From Pseudocercospora fijiensis CIRAD86 (Eukaryota; Ascomycota; Dothideomycetes; Mycosphaerellales; Mycosphaerellaceae): 64,000 bases of DNA. The notes under the pieces are model-generated. The model made no database searches. It saw nothing but the letters and a program-made list of their open reading frames with translations, and was not told the DNA's origin. The position numbers and the translations under genes were made by a program. Where the stretch lies: assembly GCF_000340215.1 (NCBI RefSeq), contig NW_006921534.1, forward strand, positions 868,001 through 932,000, given 5' to 3'. This document shows positions 35,541 through 45,929 of the stretch, piece after piece (the stretch's first letter is position 1; each line of letters starts with the position of its first letter).

Positions 35541-35640
35541 CACCTATAAATATTGCCGCAAACGTGAACTTTCTTCCTTACATCCATCACCTCAACAATC
35601 CACTTCTTCATTACAATCATTCATCTTCTTCTACCACCTA
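35541..35640 (+). promoter_or_regulatory. Strong fungal-type promoter: TATA and CT-rich start region
   Basis: CACCTATAAATATTG at 35541-35555 is followed by a pyrimidine- and CA-rich start region (TTTCTTCCTTACATCC, then ACCTCAACAATCC). This matches highly expressed fungal genes. Confidence 0.6.
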
Positions 35641-35710
35641 CACTCACCACCATCAACAACAGTCATCCACCAGTGTTGGACAGCATTATCACCATCAAGG
35701 TTGGCTTAAG

Positions 35711-35761
35711 GTAAGCCACTCACTGACACTACCACTCACCTTCCTTACTGACCTTGCGCAG
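35711..35761 (+). other. Probable 51-nt intron in the 5' leader
   Basis: AAG/GTAAGC donor, TTACTGAC branch site about 10 nt before the TGCGCAG acceptor. All three fungal splice signals are canonical. It lies within the ATG-free leader and supports a real transcript. Confidence 0.6.
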
Positions 35762-36146
35762 TCTCACCTACAACCATTCAATCGCATCAAATCAACCATA
35801 CCAGCTCAACCTCACCAGCTTATTTTCACCAAGCCACCCTCATCAAGTCAACCCACATCAGGTCTGTCAGAACTGACTGCACCAGCTTCATTTTCTCACT
35901 GACATCGCACAGCGACAGCGCAGCAGACCCATCACATCACCGACAGCTCATCAGGTGGTCAGCGCGCCATCAGCCTTGGTTTGCTCCTTTCGACCTACTC
36001 CACAACGGCCGACTGACTTCTTGCAGCGACATCTCCGCCTGCTTCGCCGTCACTCCCAGTAGGCGCTGCCCGACCGTGGCAGCTTTCACCACCTGCACAT
36101 CCATCGATACGTCCGCCAGACACGACACCATCGCGACCCTTCCGAC

Positions 36147-36353
36147 ATGCGAGATTCCATCCACACCAACATCACAACCAGAACATCATCCAATCACCAG
36201 TCACACCACTTTCAAGCGAGACCATCAATAATACGTAACTCACCGAATCACCATTGCACGGAGGCGTGCAGGCGGCGGGAGACACCGAGAGCGAGAGTTG
36301 GCAAGAGCAGAGACGGCGACGGTGGTTCCAGCGAGCAGCGAGCAATGGCATGA
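36147..36353 (+). CDS. First ORF after the long leader, 68 codons, unknown
   Basis: The first plus-strand ATG after the promoter is at 36147. Not one ATG occurs in the 626 bases 35,521-36,146, although the composition would allow some. The ORF is open for 68 codons, rich in T, S, N, H and R, without a recognised domain. A GTAACT donor inside it (about 36,234) could splice to exons further on, so the true protein may differ. The leader is typical of fungal regulatory genes, but no downstream domain was found up to 37,150, so the gene may be truncated, very small or non-coding. Confidence 0.3.
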   Translation: MRDSIHTNITTRTSSNHQSHHFQARPSIIRNSPNHHCTEACRRRETPRARVGKSRDGDGGSSEQRAMA

Positions 36354-37150
36354 AAGCGTGAAGGGGCGGTGGGCAATGGGCATGAGTACAAAATACATTG
36401 AGTTGGGACATGACACATGATACACGACCATTGCTTAGCGCCAATGGGTGTGCGAAAGGCTGCCAGGTACAACTCCGGCGCGTGCGGCGTCTCTAGCAGG
36501 GTGGTGTTCGAACGTGGGTATCACACCCACGCACTCGTTCTTGCCTTCATGCCTTCAATGGAGATCCGTGCAGCACAGCTGCGATATACTGTTGTGACAT
36601 CCACACCGTCTCGAGTCAACTGCTGGGCGCTGAGTGTACTCAGTCAGGTCAAAGGCAGCTCTGCCTCAGCGGCATTGGTCGTCCGTATCATCTGTGTCTC
36701 GGCGTAAGATGCGGCAGCAGGGCTTTGGGTCCGACGACAACATCCACACGACTTGGACGACTTGAGAAATAGATTGGACTGGCGTGGGTGTCAGCGATGC
36801 ACGACTTCGCAACTGGTAGAATTTCATGCTCTCGCTGCTCGCTGGCTTTTCAGGTGGTGGTGTTGACAGTGGCGACGGTGTTTGACAGGCGCGCAGGTGG
36901 CCGGCCTGCGGTGTATCTGTATTCAATTGGTGCAGTGGTGGTGCTCTCGCTGGCCTTTCGGTTGGTATCAACGAAAATCAAAGTGATTTGCGAACCACAT
37001 CTGCTTCAATTTGTCTTGTTCGACATGTCGTTCTCCTCAATTGCCCTGAGTGTGTTTTTCGATCCGTGTCTGCGCTGCGCCCTTGTAGTTCAGTTGTGAT
37101 GTTGATAAAAGTCATTGCACGCGTAGTGATGAAGTTGTGAACAGAGTTTG
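36354..37150. other. No gene recognised
   Basis: Normal composition. Several frames near 100 codons overlap on both strands with no domain. CGTGGGT-ATCAC-ACCCACG at about 36,514-36,532 is a short hairpin without known function. Confidence 0.45.
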
Positions 37151-37197
37151 GACTCACCGGCTCGTCGGCGAGTCAGAATGCCAAGCAAAAGCGAAGC

Positions 37198-37270
37198 ATA
37201 TATAGCGCGGCCGCCGCAATTGATAGCAAAAAGGTCGATGAAGTGCTCGCCTGGCCTCGCCTCGACCTAG
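37198..37270 (+). promoter_or_regulatory. TATA box and 10-codon upstream ORF before the rRNA methyltransferase
   Basis: CATATATAGC at 37198-37207 is the likely TATA box, about 70 bp before the start codon. An ATG at 37238 opens a 10-codon ORF ending with TAG at 37268-37270, immediately against the main ATG at 37271. Whether it is in the mRNA depends on the start site. Confidence 0.45.
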
Positions 37271-38092
37271 ATGGCGAAGCACAAGAAGCGCAAGCTTCAA
37301 GGCCAAGGCCATCCTTCCAAGCCTTCGAAAGGCGCATTCAAGCCTTTGAAAGCAAAAGTCGCACGCGCCGCACATAAAGCGCAACCCACGATTCCTTTCC
37401 AGCCCGAAGATCGAATCTTGCTCGTAGGTGAAGGCGACCTCTCCTTTGCAAAGTCGATCGTTCAAGAGCACGGCTGCTGCGACATCACCGCCACATGCTA
37501 CGACTCCAAGGAAGTGCTCTACCAGAAATATAATCCGCAGGCTGAAGAGCACGTGAGCTATCTTGAAGAGGAAGGACAGACTGTCTTGTGCGGCGTTGAT
37601 GCTACGAAGCTGGACAAGAACAAGACTCTCACCAAGTCAGGCGAGCTGTTTCACGTCATCCTCTTCAACTTCCCCCACGTAGGCGGAAAGAGCACAGATG
37701 TCAACAGGCAAGTACGATTCAATCAAGAGCTGCTTGTCAATTTCTTCAAAGCCGCCATCCACCTCCTTGCCGCGAGTGGTACGATCGTTGTGACACTATT
37801 CGATGCTGAGCCATACACATTGTGGAATATTCGGGATTTGGCGAGACACTCTGGCTTGGAGGTGCAGAGGAGCTTTAAGTTCCTGGCACACGCTTATCCT
37901 GGCTATACTCATGCCAGGACTTTGGGCAACATTGATGGCGGTGGCGGCTGGAAGGGGGAAGATCGGGAAGCGAGAAGCTACGTGTTCCAGAAAAAGGACG
38001 AGAAAGCTGCCACCAAGAGCGCCCAGATAAACCATGTCGGCGCAAAGAGGAAGAGGCAAGACGTGGATAGTGACCATGAGGCCGATGGCTGA
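37271..38092 (+). CDS. BMT5: 25S rRNA (uridine-N3)-methyltransferase, Bmt5-like (DUF2431)
   Basis: 273 residues, no intron. Bmt5 uses S-adenosylmethionine to methylate N3 of a uridine (U2634 in yeast) of large-subunit rRNA in the nucleolus. Seen here are a strongly basic N-terminus (KHKKRK and further K/R clusters to about residue 37) fitting nuclear or nucleolar targeting, and the SAM-binding strand RILLVGEGDLSFAKS at 48-62. FNFPHVGGKSTDVNRQ follows at 132-147, the hallmark of the family, then NQELLVNFFKAA and a late YPGYTHARTLG segment. A basic KRKRQD tail ends it. The length and motif order match the family. It is the one clear housekeeping gene in the island and shows no RIP damage. Confidence 0.95.
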   Translation: MAKHKKRKLQGQGHPSKPSKGAFKPLKAKVARAAHKAQPTIPFQPEDRILLVGEGDLSFAKSIVQEHGCCDITATCYDSKEVLYQKYNPQAEEHVSYLEEEGQTVLCGVDATKLDKNKTLTKSGELFHVILFNFPHVGGKSTDVNRQVRFNQELLVNFFKAAIHLLAASGTIVVTLFDAEPYTLWNIRDLARHSGLEVQRSFKFLAHAYPGYTHARTLGNIDGGGGWKGEDREARSYVFQKKDEKAATKSAQINHVGAKRKRQDVDSDHEADG

Positions 38093-38729
38093 GGCATTGC
38101 TTATTCTCAGATCAGAGTCGCTATGGTTTCGCGAAGAAGTTTCAGACTGCGCCCAGACCATTCCTTCTGACTCGTCGACCTTGTTATGGCTTAATGAGCA
38201 GCTGGGAGACGTGTGCCTCCTACAGCCGTGTACGCGGACTATTGATGATCGTTGAACAGTTACACGATTCCCTCCAGACAGGCACTTGCAAGAGACCAGA
38301 GAGGAAGAACAAGCACTGTCCGGGAAGGCGAAGCTCAATGACAACACCTCTCGTCACCGAGCAGTCGGCTGTCGACCATTATACCACCCAAAATTCTGGC
38401 TACTCTACTGGAGGAGACCACAAGTCAAAGCCCGTTCCCGCGCAGAGATACTCTCCGCTATGTCTTCCGTGATGAAAGTTCGGCACCTTGATCATCCTGA
38501 CTGGCAGGATCGACATGTCCTCCCAAGTTTGCTACGCAGATCGCTTTCGAATCCGAAGACCTGTCGACAAAGAGTACAGCCTCAAACCACATCTCGATTC
38601 TTCTGAGATCGAGCGCGATTAGGGAGTAGAGCGCCACTCTTCTAGTGCAGACTATAGGCGGAGGTTGGACTTGAGTTATGGAGGTTACGATAATTGTTTT
38701 GCATCTTGAGTTTGCTCAAGGATGAGCCT
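38093..38729. other. No gene recognised
   Basis: Normal composition; presumably the 3' region of the methyltransferase gene. Overlapping frames of about 100 codons have no domain. Confidence 0.5.
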
Positions 38730-39269
38730 TTAACCCGCAGGAATAGAGTCGGTGCTGACGTGATACACAAACGCGAGATAAAGTCCGCTCCATTTTGAGT
38801 AAAGTCTCTTCCCTATTGCTCGATTTGATGCGATTTTGTCAAGTCCTAAGGTGTTACAAAGGTCTAGCGTCGGCAACGTCGAGTTGCAAGCCAGGACACT
38901 CCCGTAGCATTGTACGACAATTTCCGCGCTCTTCCCTAGAATACCGCCTCTGTTGATGCCCATCTGGAAGCCTTCTACCTCTGGGCCTGTGACATTGCTC
39001 GACACTTCTCCACTGCAAGGACCGTACGAGCTGGATCGCAGGAGTATTTCGGACCTAGCATTGGTGGCCCGAGGTGCGAACATCCACGCTGCTGCGAATC
39101 CCACAATGTGCAATGCTGCGCTCGCCATCAACGCATGCATTGACAGCCTGCTGCGGGCGGAGGCCCAGACCGAAACCTCATGCGGTACGGCATTTGAATC
39201 CTGCAGCCTCGTGTTCCCGAGGGAAAAGAGGGGAGATGGGACATGGTCGAGACCTAAGGCGCATATCAA
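38730..39269 (-). pseudogene. Fragment resembling a large fungal integral-membrane protein
   Basis: A 179-codon minus-strand ORF. A hydrophobic segment (MASAALHIVGFAAAWMFAP) lies near residues 48-66. It is followed by a cysteine-bearing, probably extracytoplasmic part with EILLRSSSYGPCSG, then QCYGSVLACNSTLPTLDLCN. This order of membrane helix, SS-x-CG-like strand, CYG and CNT recalls the N-terminal third of a fungal membrane-protein family of about 600-700 residues known from many genome annotations; this is my recollection, not a search. The ORF stops at 38730 and nothing like the remaining domains follows, so it looks truncated. A short real gene is possible. Confidence 0.35.
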
Positions 39270-39796
39270 GTCTTATGATTGGAAGGTTGCGCTGGCGACT
39301 GCAAGCTGCAGCTGGTCCGCAGATGGTCATGTCAACTCCTGAGGTCATAATTTCATCTTGGGCATTTTTCTCTCTTGGAGGACGACGGACACGGAGGAAT
39401 ATCTGCGGGGGAAAAAGGTGTCGTGGACTTCGAAGGATCATCGGAGGTGTTGTTCGAGATGGGCGCGGGCGGACTTTGCCGATGCCGGCCCATAACAATA
39501 AGTAGAACTGTGACCTCGATCTCACCAAGACTTTCTTAGCCAAGGCAAGAGGGTGGAAGTATGACATCTTGAAAGGCTGACTGGCAGTAGAGCATCCATG
39601 GACATGGGTGAAGCTCAAGCACGCAAGAGCTAGCTGCCGATCTATTGCGTTCTATGAAGTCGGCGCTTCTTGAACCGCTCGAGACCTTGTGATAATCTCA
39701 TTGAGGCACTGACTTGCAGGCTAGGATCATACTGCTTCAGAGATTAGCCACAAACCACTGCAAGGGGAGCACTCACCAGACCAAGTTCGAGCGACA
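39270..39796. other. Intergenic, presumed promoter of the old-yellow-enzyme gene
   Basis: No domain on either strand and no clear TATA box. The start codon context GCGACAATGG at 39791-39800 is good for fungi. Confidence 0.5.
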
Positions 39797-40891
39797 ATGG
39801 CTACAGCGAACAGTAGGCTCTTCAAGCCCATCCGCGTCGGCAAAGTCGACCTCTCCCACCGAATCGTGATGGGTCCTTTATGCAGCAACTTGGCGAACGA
39901 CGAACACGTGCTCCAAGCGAACGCTGCTGCTGAGTATTATGGCAGTCGGGCACGCGAGCCAGGAACCATGATCATTGGCGAAGCTACATTCATCTCTGCG
40001 CGAGCCGGTGGCATCACGGAAAAAAGAGCTGGTATGTGGAACAAAAAGCAGATTGATGGCTGGAGAAGAGCTGTGGAAAGTGTCCACCAAGCGGGCAGCT
40101 ACATCTTCCTGCAGTTGTGGGCTGTAGGACGCTCTGCTGATCCAGCGGTTAAACAACGCGATGGAACAGGCGACGTGGTCAGTAGTTCTGCTGTCGCAGA
40201 AACGCAAGAGGGCCACGTTCCGCGGGCAATGCGTGAAGATGAGATTCAGGTATACATAAACGACTATGTTACGGCTGCGAGGAACGCTATAGAAGCTGCC
40301 GGGTTTGACGGCGTAGAGCTTCACGGCGGAAATGGCTCTCTTATTGACCAATTCACGCAGAGTGTCGTCAACAGACGCACAGATTCCTGGGGTGGAAGTG
40401 TGCAAAATCGGTCTCGATTCGCACTCGAGGTCACCAAGGCGGTGTGCGAAGCTGTAGGCCCATCGCGCGTGGGTTTCAGAATCTCGCCCTGGAGCACGTA
40501 TAGCGGAATGGGCATGAATAAAGAGGACACCATCTCACAATTCACAGACTTACTGACTGGGCTGAAAAGGCTGGACATCGCATACGTTCACTTTGTTGAG
40601 AGTAGAATCGCAGGGAGAGCGGATGTAGAAGCAGGTGAATCGTTGCAGCCTTTCGTCGATCTGTGGGCAGCAACTTCGCCAATTCTTCTCGCAGGCGGCT
40701 TTAGTCCCAAGTCTGCAGCCGATGCACTTGATCGGGAATATCGCGACAAGGACATCCTCATTGCGTTTGTACGATACGTGCGCTCTGCATTACTCTAGGG
40801 ATATACTAATCCTTCTTTCTAGGGCCGAGCCTTCGTTACAAATCCGGATCTCGTTAATAGGATTCGGCAAACTAGAAAGCTAAATGACTAG
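39797..40891 (+). CDS. Old yellow enzyme family FMN oxidoreductase, 3' end lost at the RIP border
   Basis: FMN-dependent ene-reductase family. I propose join(39797-40768, 40823-40891), 346 residues. The intron 40769-40822 has GTACGA, TACTAAT and TTTCTAG. Splicing replaces a stray tail by GRAFVTNPDLVNRIRQ, the expected phosphate-binding end of the barrel. Motifs are LFKPIRVGKVDLSHRIVMGPL at 8-28, QLWAVGR at 106-112, and GFDGVELHGGNG at 169-180. His176 and Asn179 match the substrate-binding pair of OYE1, but position 181, where OYE1 has the proton donor Tyr196, is Ser. After ...RKLND the frame meets TAG 40889, where relatives continue some 30 residues more, and the (ATTCT)n array follows. From about 40,790 the sequence looks RIPped, so the stop may be a RIP product. 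Confidence 0.88.
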
Positions 40892-40900
40892 TATATCTCT

Positions 40901-41050
40901 ATTCTATTCTATTCTATTCTATTCTATTCTATTCTATTCTATTCTATTCTATTCTATTCTATTCTATTCTATTCTATTCTATTCTATTCTATTCTATTCT
41001 ATTCTATTCTATTCTATTCTATTCTATTCTATTCTATTCTGTTCTATTCT
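40901..41050. repeat. (ATTCT)30 microsatellite
   Basis: Thirty perfect-length units; unit 29 reads GTTCT. It begins 10 bp after the stop codon of the old-yellow-enzyme gene and marks the edge of the right RIP block. Confidence 0.98.
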
Positions 41051-41199
41051 GTTTTTGTAAAATTTAAAGACTTATATTTAATAACAAGTTAAATAGTAAG
41101 GATAGATATAATTTCTAAAATCTAAATATAATATATAATCTAGTATATAGTCTATATTTGTATAATAGGATCTCTTTGTTTAGGTTTATACCTTTTTAG

Positions 41200-41219
41200 T
41201 AGACCCCGTAGTAGTTCGG
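41200..41219 (+). repeat. Left terminal inverted repeat of the hAT element
   Basis: Perfect 20-bp match to the reverse complement of 51114-51133. Confidence 0.9.
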
Positions 41220-41220
41220 G

Positions 41221-41281
41221 TTAGTTTAGTTTGGTTTGCTAAGCCGAAACTCTAGTTTAGTTTAGGTTAGTTTGCTAAGCA
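41221..41281. repeat. Left subterminal repeats
   Basis: Two imperfect units of TTAGTTTAG...GTTTGCTAAGC, 41221-41252 and 41253-41281. hAT transposases are known to bind short subterminal repeats; that role here is inferred from position. Confidence 0.6.
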
Positions 41282-43700
41282 ACTATATAAGTAGCTAGTT
41301 CGAACTATATAATTTATCGGTTTTTAAGAAGTGTACGAATATATACGTAGCTTCAAGTAAGCCCTTTATAAGACTTAGTAGTGTAGCCGGTAGCGTAGCC
41401 GGCATTTTTAGTCCTTAGTACTTATAGAATTTTCGAATCCTACTTAGGCTACGTAGTTGTATAAAGGTACTTATATAACCTTAAATCTATAGACAATTAG
41501 CTAAGGGCACTAACTAATCAAAAGTATATATATATATATAAGGCATTATAGTTTAGTTCGGAAACTATACTCCTTAGGTATAAATTTCATCCTTTCGTTT
41601 ACGGTTTAATTCCCTAACTACTTAGTAGAATATCTTTATCTAGATCTAGGTAGAACTTATCGATTTCCGTCGAAGCTCTCTTTAAGAAGTTCTAGCACTT
41701 TCCTACTAAACTATACTCTAATATTAAGTACTAGGATAGCTCCTCCCTCGATATCGGTACTATATACGAAATAGCTATAAGGTAGCTCTATAGGGCGTTC
41801 TACTAGTTACTCGCTATACTACGGCCGAATGCTAGTTCGTTCCTTAGAACTCTAGGTTATTTAGTAGATATTAAGGATAGGGTAGGTAGTAACTTCGTAT
41901 TATATAAGGAAGTAGAGGCTACTATAGAGGAGTCCTTTAACCTATAGAAGATAGTAAAAGATATAGAGGTAGCTATAGGTCTAGGTACCTAGTTAAATTT
42001 CTAGTAGGTAGAGTGTAAGGATATTTAGTAGGAGTATTAGGTAGAGTTGCGAAAGTAGGTATATAATATAGTCTAGAGAACAGGGATAATGCCTATAACT
42101 ATAAGTATTAGGTTCTTTAATCTTCCTCCTTTTTTCCTTGTTTTCTTTTTATAAAAATCTAAACTAATATAAATTAACTAGAATGTTTATATTCTTTTAG
42201 TTCTTTATAAGACCTAGTAGCGTAGCCGGCAGCGTAGCCGGCAGCGTAGTCGGCCTTTTTACTCCTAAGTACTAACGGGTTTTTCGAAGACTTCTATTCT
42301 ATACGGCTAATAAAGTATACTATACTATATAGGTATACTTAGAGAGTATTTAGAGCGCGGTATGTAGCGCCGTATAATAGCGGCTTATTTCGTATATAGA
42401 AAAGCTTGTAGACGATACTACGAACATCCTTCCTACTAGTATATCTATCCTATCTAGTACTATCTCGAATATAGATATTCTAGCCTTTTAGAATCTAATC
42501 GAGTGCTTTAAAATCCTTATCTATAATCGTTATACGCTTCGCGTAAATAGCTATAAGGTTAACCGCTAAAATAGTATTAGTATAGTCCGAAAAGAGGTAG
42601 AAGAGAAATATATATTCGAAGATACGAACTAGGTAGGCTTCTGTAGCCTCTTAGGGGGCGCCTGTCGCGGAAGCTTAGAAGCGAAGGTCCGTTCTATAAT
42701 CCTAGGCAATTTCGCGAATAAGTCGTTAGAAAGGAGCTTTACGGATTAGGAGCTTAGAACTCTTCTAATACTACCGAATCTTACGGAGGGCTACGGCTAA
42801 AGAAGGATTAGTAAAAAGATAGTAAGAATGCCGGCTACGCTACCGGCTACGCTGCCGGCTACGCTACCGGCTATAAATAGGACTTACTTCCTAGGCGCTA
42901 TCGACGCTTTATACGATTGCTACTAGTAGTAGAAGCGCTAGTTGTCGTCTTACGTAGAGCCTTGCCCGCCGTTATCTTACGCGGAGCCTTACTCGCGACG
43001 CCCTTTCTAGTACCGGAGCTAGCAGTAGTAGTAGTAGCCCTCTTACGTTAATATACTATACTCGTTCTATTATTTCCGATCTTATTGCGACCCGTAGAAG
43101 CAGTAGGTCCCTTCTTACGAGGCGTCGTAACTTAGTTAAGTAGACTCGCTATTATAAAAGTCGTCGAATTAAGGAAAAAAGTATATTACGAAGGTATACG
43201 AAGGCGCGCGCGGAGCGAGGGTATTACGGAGGTAGTAGATATAGAGCGTAGAGGTATAGGTATCGATACGAAGGTTGAATATAGCGAGAGAGGTAGTATC
43301 GCGGTATCGCTAGGTAATAGAGTAAGCTTCGCGTAAGCCTATATTATAGTAACGTTAGAGCAAGGAAAGAAGGCAGGTACGGCTAAAAAAGGCAGGTACG
43401 GCTAAAAAAGGTAGGTACGGCAGACTTTGAAATATAGCCGGTATATATAGCCGGTATAGTAATAGGCGAAAGCCTCCTTTTAATAAATAGCCGGCGTAAT
43501 AATAGTATCCTACTATAGTATAGATATTCTTTAGTAATGCCTTTACTAGCTATAGTAATCTTATAAGTAACCTAGGCCTATTGCTAGTAAATATAAGAAA
43601 TATTAGGTAGGCTATACTAAACAAGCTAGTTATTTAGTAGGAAAAGGCCTACTACCGTCTCTATATACCGGCTACGAGTGCCGGCTATCGCTCTAAATTT

Positions 43701-44422
43701 AACTCCGCCCTATCTCGGAGGCTAAGGTACCGAGCGGAAACCCTATAGCTTATATTCACTCGGTTATCGCGGAGCGCTTATAGGTAAGGTATTAGAAAAG
43801 AGTATAAAAAGTACGAGAAGAGTATCCTAGGATATAGGTCGTAAGTGAATAAGAGTAGTACGCCTAGTTATTTATATAGTACGTTACTCTATACGACTAA
43901 GAGCCTATATTATCTTATACTTCGCTTATAAGACCTCGACTCTACTAGTATACTATCGATCTCTTCCTCGGTCGCTAATACGCTGTCTTAATTCTTCTTC
44001 GAGTTGCCGGACTTAGTACGTATCTATAGCTATATAATAGCGCTACGTATTATAGAGAATTAACTCCGCCGTATCTCGAAGGCTAAGGTACCGAGCGGAA
44101 ATCCTATAGCTTATATTTACTCGGTTATCGCGGAGCGATTATAGGTAAGGTATTAGAAAAGAGTATAAAAAGTACGAGAAGAGCATCCTAGGATATAGGT
44201 CGTAAGTAAATAAGAGTAGTACGCCTAGTTATTTATATAGTACGTTACTCTATACGACTAAGAGCCTATATTATCTTATACTTCGCTTATAAGACCTCGA
44301 CTCTACTAGTATACTATCGATCTCCTCCTCGGTCGCTAATACGCTATCTTAATTCTTCTTCGAGTTGCCGGACTTAGTACGTATCTATAGCTATGTAATA
44401 GCGCTACGTATTATAGAGAATT
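43701..44422. repeat. 361-bp tandem duplication
   Basis: AACTCCGCC at 43701 recurs at 44062, and the two copies align over 361 bp to about 44,422. Nearly all differences are C/T or G/A, such as CACTCGG against TACTCGG, so most divergence came from RIP after the duplication. No ORF recognised. Confidence 0.9.
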
Positions 44423-45929
44423 TCTCGTTAAAGTTTCTCTCTCGTAGGCTTACTATCTGCCTCGTAGTATAGAGGATTAAAGTGCTAATACTAAAGAATC
44501 TCCTTATAGTTAGGATACTAGGGCTCCTTAGGACCTTTATATTTTAGGTCTAAATAGAGACGTATTATAAACGTTCTATCGCCCTTTCGCTTACTACCCG
44601 CTAGGTCGCGATATACGAAGAAACTAATCTAAATATAGCTCGTCTCTATAATAGCCGGGTAAATATAGAGCGCTAGGTTTCTACTTCGTACCTTAGATTT
44701 AGGGACGGCGCGGAGATAAAATTAGAAATATAGCCGGTACCTATAGCCGGTAAAAGGATGCGAAAATAGGCCTCCTCCTAGGTTAATCTAACGACTAAAT
44801 ACAATTTCCAACTAATCCGCTATAAACCGACGCCGAATTTTAGCTAGAAGCTATATATCTTTATTTTAAAGAGTAACCCGCTTCGTATAGATAGTAAGGA
44901 GGTTTAAAAGCTTAAGCTCGGTTACGAGAAATGCCTCCGTAGCTTCCTAAAGAGTACTAATCGCCTTAGCCGTAAATCGTATACTAGACCGAAAATCTAA
45001 TATAATTTCTCGGACGAGTCGCTAGAAGGGAGTCTTAGGGATTAAAAGCTCGGTCCCTCTTTTGTTTTAGAAAAGCCGGATCTAGCGAAGGGTAATAGTA
45101 CCTAGTTTAAAGCGCCGCTTCTTTATCGTCGAGTCCTACCTTATTCCCTTTCTTTTAATAGAAAGATAACTTTTCTTCGTAATAGTCTTCGTCCGCCTAC
45201 TCTTTTTAGCCTTCTCCTATCTACCTATAGCTTTCTTATTTCTCGGTACTGTTTTCCGAGGAACCCCCTTCCTTCGTATATACTACGGAGAGCCTTGCTC
45301 TTCCGATATCTCGTTCTCGCTATAGTCTCCCTATACTTAGCTTGCTTTATCCTTACCCTTTAGCCTCTAAAGATATTTATCTATACGTTTAGGCGACGAG
45401 GGTATATCGGTAGGACCTAGAAAATTAATAAGTATATAATCGTAAGGAGATATTAATGCTTCTTACCTTCTAGAATAAATAGTCTTCTATTAAACCGCCT
45501 TAGTAGGTTATCGTTAGATTCGAATAAAGGATAGTAGCTTAAGGAAGGGGAGGTAGCGGGCTTAGGAAGGCCCGAAGAGCCGAATCCTTAAGGTATATTT
45601 GTCTTTAAGAATATAGGGAAAGGGAAGAAGGAGAGGAAGAGCGAATAGAGAATTAGAAATAGTCCGTAGGTAAGCGGGGTCGGTTACTATAGTAACTAGT
45701 CTATTTAGGTCCTAGGAATTCGAAATATATTTCGGATATATACTAGCTATATACGCCGGCTATATTACCTTATATGTAAACGCTTCGTTTCCTTAAAGCT
45801 ACTCTAAGCCTATATACGTTTCCGCTTCTCGACCTAGTATCGCCTTCTACCTCCGCCCTCCTCCTCTTCGTTATCGCTAATTAGGGTTTCGCTTAGACTA
45901 AATTTCGTATTCTCTTCGCGCTTCTAGGT

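Noticed and set aside
36500..36535. GTGTTCGAACGTGGG followed by a hairpin, like a tRNA T-arm
   Set aside because: No acceptor stem, D-arm or anticodon arm fits around it.
37154..37552. 132-codon minus-strand ORF opposite the rRNA methyltransferase start
   Set aside because: Antisense shadow of a strongly supported gene.
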